Below, piece by piece: positions 1 through 6,164 of a stretch of DNA of 10,666 nucleotides. This DNA comes from Treponema sp. (lineage in GTDB: Bacteria > Spirochaetota > Spirochaetia > Treponematales > Breznakiellaceae): assembly GCA_031278025.1 (NCBI GenBank), contig JAITLF010000321.1, positions 1 to 10,666 on the forward strand. Reading direction: 5' to 3'. Both the position numbers and the translations under genes were made by a program. The stretch's first letter is position 1. The number at the start of each line of letters is the position of its first letter. The notes under the pieces were generated by a model. It ran no database searches. It was not told where the DNA came from and saw only the letters and a list, made by a program, of their open reading frames with translations.

Positions 1-185
1 CGCTTTCCCTGGCCCGATCCGATACGGAGTCAAGTCGAAGCATGGCGAGTAGGATTAAACAGATGGCCTGGTCTGAAGAATATCTAGAGGGCTTGATATT
101 CCACTCGGGATTTGCCGCTCACACGGAACCTTCTCCGGCCAACCCTTGAGAATTTTTAATGCGCTCGCCCTGGGGTAAAAACCAG
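1..185. other. Left edge, no gene assigned
   Basis: One reading frame (+, from base 3) is open from the window edge to a TGA at 147-149, giving 48 residues with no recognisable motif. It could be the tail of a gene starting outside the window or chance. No ribosome site, RNA gene or convincing terminator is visible before the promoter at 186. Confidence 0.3.
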
Positions 186-215
186 TTGACAGATACTGAA
201 TCTGTCCCTTATGTT
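186..215 (+). promoter_or_regulatory. Sigma-70-like promoter of the acidic-protein gene
   Basis: A perfect -35 TTGACA (186-191) is followed 18 bases later by TATGTT (210-215). The predicted start is about 222, leaving an ~84-base leader before the ATG at 306. The -35 and spacer are overlaid by an inverted repeat, GACAGAT (188-194) and ATCTGTC (200-206), separated by ACTGA. That is a likely repressor site, because a bound protein would cover the -35 box. Promoter and repeat are read directly; the regulation is inferred. Confidence 0.6.
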
Positions 216-223
216 TCAATAGG

Positions 224-275
224 AATACGGTCTAACCGTATTTTAACGGAAATTATGGGGTCCGTCTTACGGACC
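224..275 (+). promoter_or_regulatory. Two leader hairpins before the acidic gene
   Basis: Two perfect stem-loops follow the predicted transcript start. The first is AATACGGT-CTA-ACCGTATT (224-242, 8-bp stem, 3-base loop). The second is GGTCCGT-CTT-ACGGACC (259-275, 7-bp stem, 3-base loop). Neither has a proper U-tract, although TTTTA follows the first, so attenuation is possible but weakly supported. Tight 3-base loops right at the 5' end suggest mRNA protection or a protein-binding site. Confidence 0.55.
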
Positions 276-305
276 TGCGAAAAATGATTCCAAATGGAGA
301 AAATT

Positions 306-596
306 ATGGTTCTGTATGAGGCCATGACTGATGAGCGGTTTTCCGCAGACGAACTCGCATTGTTTCCTCTGGAAGGCGAGCCAAATTATGATCTTCTCGG
401 CCCTCTCCGTATCTTTAGTGATGAAGACGACGAGGATGATCTTGAGGAAGAAGATGACTTCGATGATATAGACGACGATTTTGAGGACGACTTCGACGAT
501 GATTTTGACGACGATGACGATGATGACGACGACTATGATGAAGAAGACTTTGACGACTACGAAGAAGACGGAGACTACGACGATTTTGATGAATAG
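306..596 (+). CDS. Small hyperacidic protein of unknown function
   Basis: A 96-residue protein that I do not recognise. The start at 306 is preferred over an in-frame ATG at 294 because GGAG (296-299) lies 6 bases before 306, while nothing suitable precedes 294. Residues 1 to about 37 are an ordinary mixed segment with several hydrophobic residues. Of the last 59 residues, 46 are Asp or Glu with no Lys or Arg, punctuated by Phe or Tyr every few residues and including a run of nine Asp. There is no signal peptide, membrane segment or Cys. The tail recalls acidic tails such as that of RNA polymerase delta subunit, but the delta N-terminal domain is absent. DNA or RNA mimicry, cation binding or a chaperone-like role are possible but unproven. 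It has its own promoter, structured leader and terminator, which supports a real monocistronic gene. Confidence 0.62.
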   Translation: MVLYEAMTDERFSADELALFPLEGEPNYDLLGPLRIFSDEDDEDDLEEEDDFDDIDDDFEDDFDDDFDDDDDDDDDYDEEDFDDYEEDGDYDDFDE

Positions 597-663
597 TCGA
601 TCTTATTCCGAAAAGTCAGGAGTCGACGGCTAGGAGTTTGTTGCACTTCGCGCGTAAAATCTC

Positions 664-690
664 AAAAAAGCGCCGATGAGGTGCCTTTTT
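664..690 (+). terminator. Intrinsic terminator after the acidic gene
   Basis: A6 GCGCC - GATGA - GGTGC C T5: a five-pair stem (one G-T pair) flanked by an A-run and a T-run that can extend the helix. The T5 at 686-690 gives a Rho-independent terminator 68 bases after the acidic gene's stop. The complement also ends in T6, so it may stop leftward transcription as well. Confidence 0.55.
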
Positions 691-729
691 ACCGTACAAA
701 ACAAATTCTGAAAGCAGCCCATAAATCGT

Positions 730-760
730 GGTTTTTGCATTACAAAATGGCACAAAAACC
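730..760. repeat. Stem-loop in spacer
   Basis: GGTTTTTG (730-737) pairs perfectly with CAAAAACC (753-760). Inside is a second small stem, CATT (738-741) with AATG (746-749). It lies in the 240-base spacer between the acidic gene and the amidohydrolase end, where I see no coding sequence. An open frame across 630-842 (-) has no ribosome site or family resemblance. Confidence 0.45.
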
Positions 761-788
761 TACAAGTACAAAAGGCCGCTAGGATTCC

Positions 789-821
789 GGAAGTTTGCGG
801 GGTAACGCCTTGCAAACTTCC
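789..821 (-). terminator. Hairpin downstream of the amidohydrolase gene
   Basis: GGAAGTTTGC (789-798) and GCAAACTTCC (812-821) are perfect inverted copies. Including G-T pairs the stem reaches 14 bp with the loop TAACG (803-807). It begins 17 bases past the stop codon of the leftward amidohydrolase gene, so it probably ends or protects that mRNA. No T-run follows on the minus strand; on the plus strand T6 follows only 12 bases later. It may instead be a dispersed intergenic repeat. Confidence 0.45.
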
Positions 822-838
822 CTTGGGGGTTAATTTTT

Positions 839-1954
839 TCACTCTTTCGTAAGGGCCATAAAGAGATCCACTACGGTTGGTATGATCGTATCGTTAAAGT
901 CGTATTCGGCGGTGTGGATGTTAGGATTGTTTTCGCCGCCGCCTACCCAAAAAAATGCCCCTCGGGTATGGCGGGTAAAACGGCCGAAATCCTCCGATCC
1001 CCGGGCGGGCCTGTCTCCTTCCAGGACAATGCGCCCTAATTCCTTCGCCGCCTTGCGTATTTTGTCGTTGCTTTCCTTGTGGCTGACCGTCGCGAAAAAG
1101 CTGTCGCAATAGGCGATGTCGTATTCAAGGCCGTGGCGTTCGGCTTGCTCTTTGGTCTTTTCTTCCAGCTTTTGCTTCAGCGCCTCAAGCTCCCCGTCAT
1201 ACTCGCCCCGGATGGTAAGCAGCAGGCGGCCTTCACCGGCAGACATGCCAAAGACTTCTTCACCTACGTCTATGCGGATTACGGTACACATCACCAGCCC
1301 CTGATATCCCGCTGGGGCCGTAATCACAGGTATGTCCCGGACAAGCTCTGCAACGGCAAAGGCGGGGTTACGTCCATCTTCCGGTTGGCTGGCATGGCAG
1401 GGGATGCCTTTTAAATGGATGATCATGCCGGTGGAAGCGCAGCATATCACTCCGTCCTTAACGCCAATGACCTGTTCCGGTAGTCCCGGGGCATTGTGGT
1501 ACCCGAAGATCTCGGAGATTCCGGCTTCTTCTATTAAAGGTAGGCATTCCGCCGCTCCCGCGCCGATCTCCTCCGCGTGCTGAAACAGGAAATAGACGTT
1601 TTTATCCGCCCCCTCCCGGTCAATTTCCAGGGCGAATCCCGCTAAACAGGCGCTGTGGCCGTCGTGGCCGCATTTATGGGAAATCCCGGGGAATTGAGAA
1701 CCATAGGGAAGGTCGATGGTTTCGTCTATAGGCAGGGCGTCAAAATCCGCCCGGAACGCGATGGCCGGTTTGTCCGATCCGGTGCGGTAAACCGCGTAAA
1801 ACCAGTGTCCCTTATCGATCACTTCCAGGGCGGTATGCTGTTTCAGAAAATCGATCAAGCGCTGTTTGGTCCACGCCTCTCGGCAGGATAACTCCGGATG
1901 CCGGTGCAATTCATGGCGGAGCGTTACAGCCCGCTCCAGATTGGTTTTATTCAT
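839..1954 (-). CDS. M20D-family metallo-amidohydrolase (hippurate / N-acyl-amino-acid hydrolase type)
   Basis: A 371-residue enzyme. The start at 1954 is fixed by GGGAGG (1961-1966) six bases upstream; the frame stays open a further 100 codons upstream, but that stretch is repetitive spacer. M20D hallmarks: HELHRHPELS (14-23), FRADFDALPIDE (67-78), the metal-binding HKCGHDGH (93-100; Cys95, His97), FQHAEE (124-129, catalytic Glu128 and ligand Glu129), GYHNAP (151-156, His153) and NIHTAEYDF (345-353, His347). Residues ~180-290 hold the lid/dimerisation domain. Length is slightly short of the usual 380-400 but complete. Enzymes of this group use two divalent metals to split the amide of N-acyl amino acids or small conjugates in the cytoplasm. 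The exact substrate cannot be told. It lies divergent from a decayed Lrp-type regulator and near an amino-acid importer, which fits amino-acid salvage. FQHAEE replaces the usual FQPAEE. Confidence 0.93.
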   Translation of the reverse strand: MNKTNLERAVTLRHELHRHPELSCREAWTKQRLIDFLKQHTALEVIDKGHWFYAVYRTGSDKPAIAFRADFDALPIDETIDLPYGSQFPGISHKCGHDGHSACLAGFALEIDREGADKNVYFLFQHAEEIGAGAAECLPLIEEAGISEIFGYHNAPGLPEQVIGVKDGVICCASTGMIIHLKGIPCHASQPEDGRNPAFAVAELVRDIPVITAPAGYQGLVMCTVIRIDVGEEVFGMSAGEGRLLLTIRGEYDGELEALKQKLEEKTKEQAERHGLEYDIAYCDSFFATVSHKESNDKIRKAAKELGRIVLEGDRPARGSEDFGRFTRHTRGAFFWVGGGENNPNIHTAEYDFNDTIIPTVVDLFMALTKE

Positions 1955-2009
1955 CGTCTTCCTCCCTATCGTACGGGCATCTTTAGCGCCTGTCGCGCTT
2001 CGCGCATAT

Positions 2010-2047
2010 GTTATAGCATAAAATATGCAATAAGTTGCATATTTTAT
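2010..2047 (-). promoter_or_regulatory. Probable amidohydrolase promoter with a 30-bp palindromic operator
   Basis: On the minus strand TGCTATAAC (TATAAC at 2015-2010) is an extended -10 box about 55 bases ahead of the amidohydrolase start. Just upstream, where the -35 would lie, is a perfect palindrome: ATAAAATATGCAA (2018-2030), loop TAAG, TTGCATATTTTAT (2035-2047). No good -35 hexamer is seen, which suits an extended -10 or activator-dependent promoter. The AT-rich 13-bp arms resemble a regulator site; an Lrp-type protein is a natural but unproven candidate because such a gene lies divergently next door. Confidence 0.5.
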
Positions 2048-2080
2048 ACTTTGCAGGCTCCAAAGAAGCTCCGCTAATCG

Positions 2081-2125
2081 GGATTTTTTGCATGAAGGGC
2101 GCCAAAGGCGCCTGAGCAAAAATCC
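2081..2125. repeat. Imperfect hairpin with a GGCGCC core
   Basis: GGATTTTTTGC (2081-2091) pairs with GCAAAAATCC (2116-2125), one T bulged. Inside, GGCGCC-AAA-GGCGCC (2098-2112) forms a second stem. It is part of the palindrome-packed spacer 1955-2419, which carries no credible gene. Confidence 0.45.
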
Positions 2126-2196
2126 ACAGATGTAACAGGCTCTTAGCGTCCGGCCAAAACCAGCGTCCCATTGGTATACGTACTCCATTTTATGGA

Positions 2197-2353
2197 TATA
2201 GTTGAGCCTGTTCCAAAACCGGTGCCTTGAGTTCAGCGCCCCGGTTTTCACGATCAAAAATGGAGCATTCTTTAGTACAAGAATGGAGCGTTCACAATCG
2301 TGAAAATCGGTGTGCGGAACACCGGCGCAAGTTTTGGAACAGCCTCAGTTATA
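2197..2353. mobile_element. 157-bp MITE-like near-symmetric palindromic element
   Basis: The two halves (2197-2272, 76 bases; 2279-2353, 75 bases) are imperfect inverted copies around the centre TAGTAC. The outermost 23 bases match at 20 positions and include the perfect CTGTTCCAAAAC / GTTTTGGAACAG pair. A second strong match is CCGGTTTTCACGAT against ATCGTGAAAATCGG, and the centre is ATTCTT / AAGAAT. No coding capacity. Size, terminal inverted repeats and TA at both ends fit a miniature inverted-repeat element or a REP-type hairpin. Mobility is inferred; copy number in the genome would decide it. Confidence 0.5.
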
Positions 2354-2356
2354 AGC

Positions 2357-2384
2357 CTTTCCCAAAACTGGAATTTTGGGAAAG
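2357..2384. repeat. Perfect 11-bp hairpin next to the palindromic element
   Basis: CTTTCCCAAAA (2357-2367), loop CTGGAA, TTTTGGGAAAG (2374-2384). It sits 3 bases after the 157-bp element and 35 bases before the start of the broken regulator. It could be a former operator or another repeat unit. No T-run beyond it. Confidence 0.5.
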
Positions 2385-2419
2385 ACTCTCATGAATACTT
2401 TTTATAGACGTATAGAATT

Positions 2420-2751
2420 ATGGACGATTTTGACCGAAAAATACTATTGGCCCTTCAAAAAAACGCCCGCATATCGCTGACGGAGTTGAGCAAAACGGTA
2501 CACCTGTCGCTCCCTGCGGTTCGTACGCGGCTTCTGAAGCTGCAAGACCAGGGGTATTTCATTTCTTTTTCCGCGATTATTGATCCTGAAAAATTCGGAG
2601 AGGGGAATATTTGCTGAAAATAATCACCAGGTCCTCCCGGAACCTGGAAGAACTTATCAGAAAAATACGGGCGGTCGAAAATGTGATCAATACCAATACC
2701 GTGACTGTCCTGAATACTCTGAAGGGAGAACTCTCCGTTAAGCCGGATTGA
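2420..2751 (+). pseudogene. Lrp/AsnC-family regulator, broken by internal deletion and frame change
   Basis: Residues 1-60 (MDDFDRKILLALQKNARIS..., S-LPAVRTRLLKLQDQGYF) are a textbook AsnC HTH with intact recognition helix and linker. After DPEKFGEG (to about 2601) the frame runs into TGA at 2615-2617. In another frame, from about 2602, the protein resumes as GEYLLKIITRSS... and continues through INTNTVTVLNTLK to TGA at 2749-2751, which is the second half of the RAM (ACT-like) ligand domain. Compared with E. coli Lrp about 40 residues between the linker and 'GDFDYLLK' are gone and the frame has shifted, so no normal octamer-forming regulator can be made. A 65-residue HTH-only peptide could still be produced, but no good ribosome site precedes 2420. 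Such regulators control amino-acid transport and metabolism, matching the genes on both sides. Confidence 0.85.
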
Positions 2752-2775
2752 CCTTCCTGCGCAGTTTTCCTTTAA

Positions 2776-2804
2776 GAGGACCTGTCCTCAGGGGCTTTGT
2801 CCCC
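2776..2804 (+). other. Two adjoining small hairpins after the broken regulator
   Basis: GAGGAC-CT-GTCCTC (2776-2789) is followed at once by GGGG-CTTTGT-CCCC (2791-2804). They start 24 bases past the regulator's stop. No U-tract follows, so a terminator is only weakly supported. Confidence 0.3.
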
Positions 2805-2821
2805 CTCCCGAAATTATGGAA

Positions 2822-2887
2822 ATGCATAAATATACATAAAAAATCAAAAGACTGTATAAATTCGCCGTTTTATGCATAAATATACTT
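2822..2887 (+). promoter_or_regulatory. Three helically phased TGYATAAAT motifs upstream of the liv promoter
   Basis: ATGCATAAATATAC occurs exactly at 2822-2835 and 2872-2885, and a degenerate copy TGTATAAAT lies at 2853-2861. The TG of each copy falls at 2823, 2853 and 2873, i.e. 30 and 20 bp apart, close to whole helical turns, all in the same orientation. The last copy abuts the -35 box. The first copy is nearly palindromic (ATG-AT-AT-CAT) and resembles ARG-box or Lrp-type sites. The binding protein is unknown. Confidence 0.55.
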
Positions 2888-2914
2888 GCCTCATTTTTCG
2901 GTCTGGGATATAGT
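2886..2914 (+). promoter_or_regulatory. Promoter of the liv operon
   Basis: TTGCCT (2886-2891), exactly 17 bases, then TATAGT (2909-2914): a good sigma-70-type promoter with a predicted start near 2921, 39 bases before the livK start codon. Upstream AT-rich repeats end directly at the -35. Confidence 0.65.
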
Positions 2915-2919
2915 ATAGC

Positions 2920-2936
2920 CACGGTAGTTTACCGTG
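2920..2936 (+). promoter_or_regulatory. Hairpin at the 5' end of the liv transcript
   Basis: CACGGTA-GTT-TACCGTG: a perfect 7-bp stem with a 3-base loop starting at the predicted transcription start. It has the same design and the same ACGGT/ACCGT half-sites as the leader hairpin at 224-242. It may be a 5' mRNA stabiliser or a symmetric operator at +1. The ribosome site CGGAGG (2948-2953) follows 11 bases later. Confidence 0.5.
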
Positions 2937-2959
2937 ATACTGCAAATCGGAGGAAGAAC

Positions 2960-4120
2960 ATGAAAAGAACAGCACTTGCGGGGATATTGCTCCTCTGCGT
3001 CTTGGCCGCGCTGTCGGCGGGGGGCGGAAAGGAAAATGTCATCAAAATCGGATTTAACATCCCTTTGACCGGGGACTCGCCCATGATTGGGGAAGGGTCC
3101 CGGTATGCCGGAGAGATCGTCAAAAAGCGGATCAATGGTCAGGGAGGGCTGGAAGTTAAAGGTCAAAAGTATATGGTGGATTTCGTTTATGTGGATAACG
3201 AACTCAAGGCGGAATCCGCTATTCAGGCGGCTTACCGGCTTATAGAGCAGGATAAGGTCCTGGCGGTCGTGGGTCCCCAGGGTTCTGGCCGGGCTATTCC
3301 GGCGGCTCAAATCAACAACGATAACCGTACCCCTATGGTGTCCGCCTGGTCAACCAACCCGGATACGACGAAAAACCGGCCCTATGTGTTCCGGGCCTGT
3401 TTCCTGGACCCCTTTCAGGCGCCGGTAGCGGTGAAATTCGCCAGGGAACAGTTTAAGGTAGCCAAAACAGCCATCCTCTACAATCTGGAAGACGATTATT
3501 CCAAGACCCTGGCGGAACTTTTCCGGGATAACTGGGAAAAGGAGAACGGCGCCGGATCCGTGGTGGTATTCGACAGTTTTGGTCAAAAGGACCAGGATTT
3601 TTCCGTCCAACTGACCCGTATTGTCAATTCCGGAGCGGAGATGCTCTATCTTCCGGCTTATTACAACCATGTCGCCCTGATTGTGCCTCAGGCCCAGGAC
3701 TTGGGCTGGACCAAACCCATCATGGGAAGCGATTCTTGGGGCTCTGCGGACCTCATTTCCCTAAGCAAAGGATCCGTGGAAGGCTACTACTTCACCACTC
3801 ATTACGCCGCAGCCGGTGCGGTGGGCAAGACAAAAGAATTCATCGACGAATATACCGCCACGTATGGCTATGTTCCCGATGACGTGGCGGCCCTGACCTT
3901 TGATGCGGTGAATATCATCCTTCAAGCCATCCAGAACGCGGGGCTTTCGGGCAACCTCCAGCAGGACCGGGACAACATCCGTACTGCAATCGCGGCCATC
4001 AAAAATTACAACGGCATTACCGGAAATATGACCTTTAACGAAAGCGGTGACCCGGAAAAAGACGCCGTGGTTGTGCGGATTGTTAACGGGGAATTTACCT
4101 TCGTAACCAGCCTGCACTAA
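2960..4120 (+). CDS. livK: Branched-chain/amino-acid ABC transporter substrate-binding protein
   Basis: A 386-residue extracytoplasmic binding protein with a type I periplasmic fold, capturing a branched-chain or related amino acid for the membrane parts encoded next. CGGAGG six bases before the ATG fixes the start. Residues 1-20 are a signal peptide (MKR, then a hydrophobic core to about LAALSA). Family landmarks: IGFNIPLTGD (30-39), AVVGPQGSGRAIPAAQI (102-118), SAWSTNP (128-134) and VFRACFLDPFQAP (143-155), followed by the second lobe with YNLEDDYSK and LPAYYNH. The leader ends LSAGGGKE: it looks like a lipobox with Gly where the acylated Cys should be, and the only Cys (13) is inside the hydrophobic core, so the protein is probably soluble or signal-peptidase-I processed. 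First gene of the operon. The true ligand cannot be deduced from sequence alone. Confidence 0.95.
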   Translation: MKRTALAGILLLCVLAALSAGGGKENVIKIGFNIPLTGDSPMIGEGSRYAGEIVKKRINGQGGLEVKGQKYMVDFVYVDNELKAESAIQAAYRLIEQDKVLAVVGPQGSGRAIPAAQINNDNRTPMVSAWSTNPDTTKNRPYVFRACFLDPFQAPVAVKFAREQFKVAKTAILYNLEDDYSKTLAELFRDNWEKENGAGSVVVFDSFGQKDQDFSVQLTRIVNSGAEMLYLPAYYNHVALIVPQAQDLGWTKPIMGSDSWGSADLISLSKGSVEGYYFTTHYAAAGAVGKTKEFIDEYTATYGYVPDDVAALTFDAVNIILQAIQNAGLSGNLQQDRDNIRTAIAAIKNYNGITGNMTFNESGDPEKDAVVVRIVNGEFTFVTSLH

Positions 4121-4128
4121 AACACTGC

Positions 4129-4148
4129 CCCCGGGTTAAAGCCCGGGG
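4129..4148 (+). promoter_or_regulatory. Intercistronic hairpin between livK and livH
   Basis: CCCCGGG-TTAAAG-CCCGGGG, a GC-rich perfect 7-bp stem 8 bases past the livK stop, directly followed by the livH ribosome site GAGGAGGT (4151-4158) and no T-run. Such hairpins usually protect the upstream message and let binding protein exceed membrane components; here this is inferred. Confidence 0.6.
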
Positions 4149-4164
4149 TTGAGGAGGTGTCCCG

Positions 4165-5076
4165 ATGTTGACCACTTTTTTACAGAATGTATTTAACGCC
4201 CTCCAGTGGGGAAGTTTCTATTCAATGATCGCCTTGGGATACTGTTTGGTATACGGGGTGCTGCGGCTCATCAACTTCGCCCACGGCGATATTTTTATGA
4301 TCGCCTGCTACATTGCCTTTTTCGCCGCCACCGCCCTCCTGGGCGCGTTGGGCGGGGCGGGCTGGGGGGCCTTCATCCTTACCCTGGCACTGACCATGTT
4401 GGGGACGGCGCTTCTGGGGGTCACCATAGAGAGGGTGGCCTACCGTCCCCTCAGGCGGAAAGGAGTAAACCGCCTTTATGTGGTGATCACCGCTCTAATG
4501 GTGGGGTTCATTCTGGAAAATGGGAACCTCGCGATCCTCGGGGCCAGTTCCAAGCGTTTCCCCGATATTATCGACAAGGAACTTTGGCAGATAGGTTCCC
4601 TGGTGCTTACCAACCTTAAGGTACTGGTAATTATTGCGGCCTTCGCGGTTTTCGGCATCCTGCAATTTATCGTGCGGAAAACCCTGTTCGGCATGTCCAT
4701 GCGGGCCGTCTCGTATGATAAATTTGCCATCCCCCTGATGGGAATTCCGGTGAACCGGGTCATCACCTTTACATTTGCTCTTGGGTCGTCCCTTGCGGCG
4801 GTGGCGGGCATCCTGTTCGGCATGTCCTATCCTGTGCTGGACCCTTACATGGGGATGATCATCGGATGGAAAGCCTTTATCGCCGCCGTGGTCGGGGGTA
4901 TAGGCGATATAAAGGGAGCTTTCCTGGGGGGCTTTATTTTGGGGTTCATCGAAATTTTTGTAACCGCAGTCTTCCCATCAAGTTTTAAGGACCTGATTTC
5001 CTTTGTCATCCTTTTGATCATTCTGGTCATCAAGCCTACGGGATTTTTCGGCGTACCCAGAAGCGCCAAGATTTAG
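4165..5076 (+). CDS. livH: Branched-chain amino-acid ABC transporter permease LivH
   Basis: A 303-residue inner-membrane permease, one half of the translocation channel with LivM. GAGGAGGT six bases upstream fixes the ATG. The N-terminal signature GYCLVYGVLRLINFAHGD (25-42) is the classic LivH motif. The protein is almost entirely hydrophobic helices (about eight). The C-terminal block contains AAVVGGIGDIKGAFLGG, the cytoplasmic coupling loop that meets the ATPases, and ends IKPTGFFG as is usual. Length fits the family (about 290-310). It follows livK by 44 bases and precedes livM by 8, within one operon. Confidence 0.97.
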   Translation: MLTTFLQNVFNALQWGSFYSMIALGYCLVYGVLRLINFAHGDIFMIACYIAFFAATALLGALGGAGWGAFILTLALTMLGTALLGVTIERVAYRPLRRKGVNRLYVVITALMVGFILENGNLAILGASSKRFPDIIDKELWQIGSLVLTNLKVLVIIAAFAVFGILQFIVRKTLFGMSMRAVSYDKFAIPLMGIPVNRVITFTFALGSSLAAVAGILFGMSYPVLDPYMGMIIGWKAFIAAVVGGIGDIKGAFLGGFILGFIEIFVTAVFPSSFKDLISFVILLIILVIKPTGFFGVPRSAKI

Positions 5077-5084
5077 GAGCGGAT

Positions 5085-6164
5085 ATGGCTTTACCAAACG
5101 AAAAAAACAAGAGCGCTGTCCTGCTCATAGCCCTTCTTACCGGCGGCATGGCGGCCGTTACGATCCTCGCCACCCTGGGAATAATCAATCAATATATCCA
5201 GAGCGTGATGATGTCCATAGGAATCAACATCATCTTTGCCTCAAGCCTCAATGTCGTGAACGGCTATATGGGAGAATTTTCCTGTGGCCACGCGGGATTC
5301 ATGGCGGTGGGGGCCTATGTTTCATCGGTACTCTCCCTCATCCTCTTTACCGAAAACAAATTTACCGGCGGCCCCCTGCTTCCGCCTCAGACGGCAATAG
5401 CGCTTTTTCCGGCGGTCATCGTCATCGGGGGCTTCGCGGCGGCGGCGGCGGGACTCCTGGTGGCCCTCCCGTCTTTCAAGACACGGGATGACTACCTGGC
5501 TATCATCACCATCGCGGCCAACTACATCATCATGACCGCCATCAATAACCTGGAGATAGTCGGCGCCAGCCGGGGGCTTATGGGGATGAAAGGAGCCATC
5601 TTCGCCATGTCGGACCTTATCCCCCTGCCCTGGATACTCCTGTGGATCATGGCCTTTGTGGTGATCTGCGTAACCGCCATCAAGCGCCTTATGGGGTCGG
5701 TATTGGGCAAAGGGATTTCCGCCATCAGATACGACGAGATTTCCGCGGAGATCATGAGCGTGGACACCAATAGGATGAAGCTTCTGGCCTTCATGTTTTC
5801 TTCCGGCCTTGCGGGCATAGCCGGAGGGCTTTTCGCCCACATGATGGGGTTCATCAACCCCCAGTCCTTCAACATCATGAAATCCACCGAGGGCATGGTG
5901 ATGGTCTACCTGGGCGGTATGGGGTCTCTGAGCGGTTCGGTCCTGTCGGCGGTGCTGTTCACCTTCCTTTTGGAGCTGCTCCGGCCATTGCAAATCCTCA
6001 AGTGGGTATTCATCCCCCTGCTCCTCATCCTGCTCATGCAATTCCGGCCCGAAGGGCTCATGGGGAACCGGGAACTTTCGGGCATGGCGGTTTTCAGTCG
6101 GTTTTTGGGGAAGGGCGGAACCAGGGCGAAGGAGGCGCCGGATCATGAACGAGTACCATCTTGA
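5085..6164 (+). CDS. livM: Branched-chain amino-acid ABC transporter permease LivM
   Basis: A 359-residue inner-membrane permease partnering LivH. The ribosome site AGGAG (5075-5079) overlaps the livH stop TAG, so translation is probably coupled. Landmarks: LNVVNGYMGEFSCGHAGF (55-72; family form GYAGQLSLGHAAF, here with a Cys), then a long central domain with AIRYDEISAEIMSVD, LAFMFSSGLAGIAGG and the coupling segment YLGGMGSLSGSVLSA, ending near QFRPEGLMG. Roughly ten hydrophobic helices. The last 18 residues are polar and unconserved in look and overlap the livG start by 20 bases. Confidence 0.97.
   Translation: MALPNEKNKSAVLLIALLTGGMAAVTILATLGIINQYIQSVMMSIGINIIFASSLNVVNGYMGEFSCGHAGFMAVGAYVSSVLSLILFTENKFTGGPLLPPQTAIALFPAVIVIGGFAAAAAGLLVALPSFKTRDDYLAIITIAANYIIMTAINNLEIVGASRGLMGMKGAIFAMSDLIPLPWILLWIMAFVVICVTAIKRLMGSVLGKGISAIRYDEISAEIMSVDTNRMKLLAFMFSSGLAGIAGGLFAHMMGFINPQSFNIMKSTEGMVMVYLGGMGSLSGSVLSAVLFTFLLELLRPLQILKWVFIPLLLILLMQFRPEGLMGNRELSGMAVFSRFLGKGGTRAKEAPDHERVPS

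Noticed and set aside
630..842. 70-residue minus-strand protein
   Set aside because: It spans a terminator and two hairpins, has no ribosome site and no recognisable motif.
641..2010. Shared short repeat near 641-655 and 1993-2010 (minus-strand core GCGCGAAGYGCRAC)
   Set aside because: Similarity is only about 15 of 18 bases; it may be a dispersed repeat, but two copies are too few to claim from this window.
1955..2257. 100-residue N-terminal extension of the amidohydrolase
   Set aside because: The stretch is palindromic spacer, family similarity starts at the ATG at 1954, and the only good ribosome site precedes that codon.
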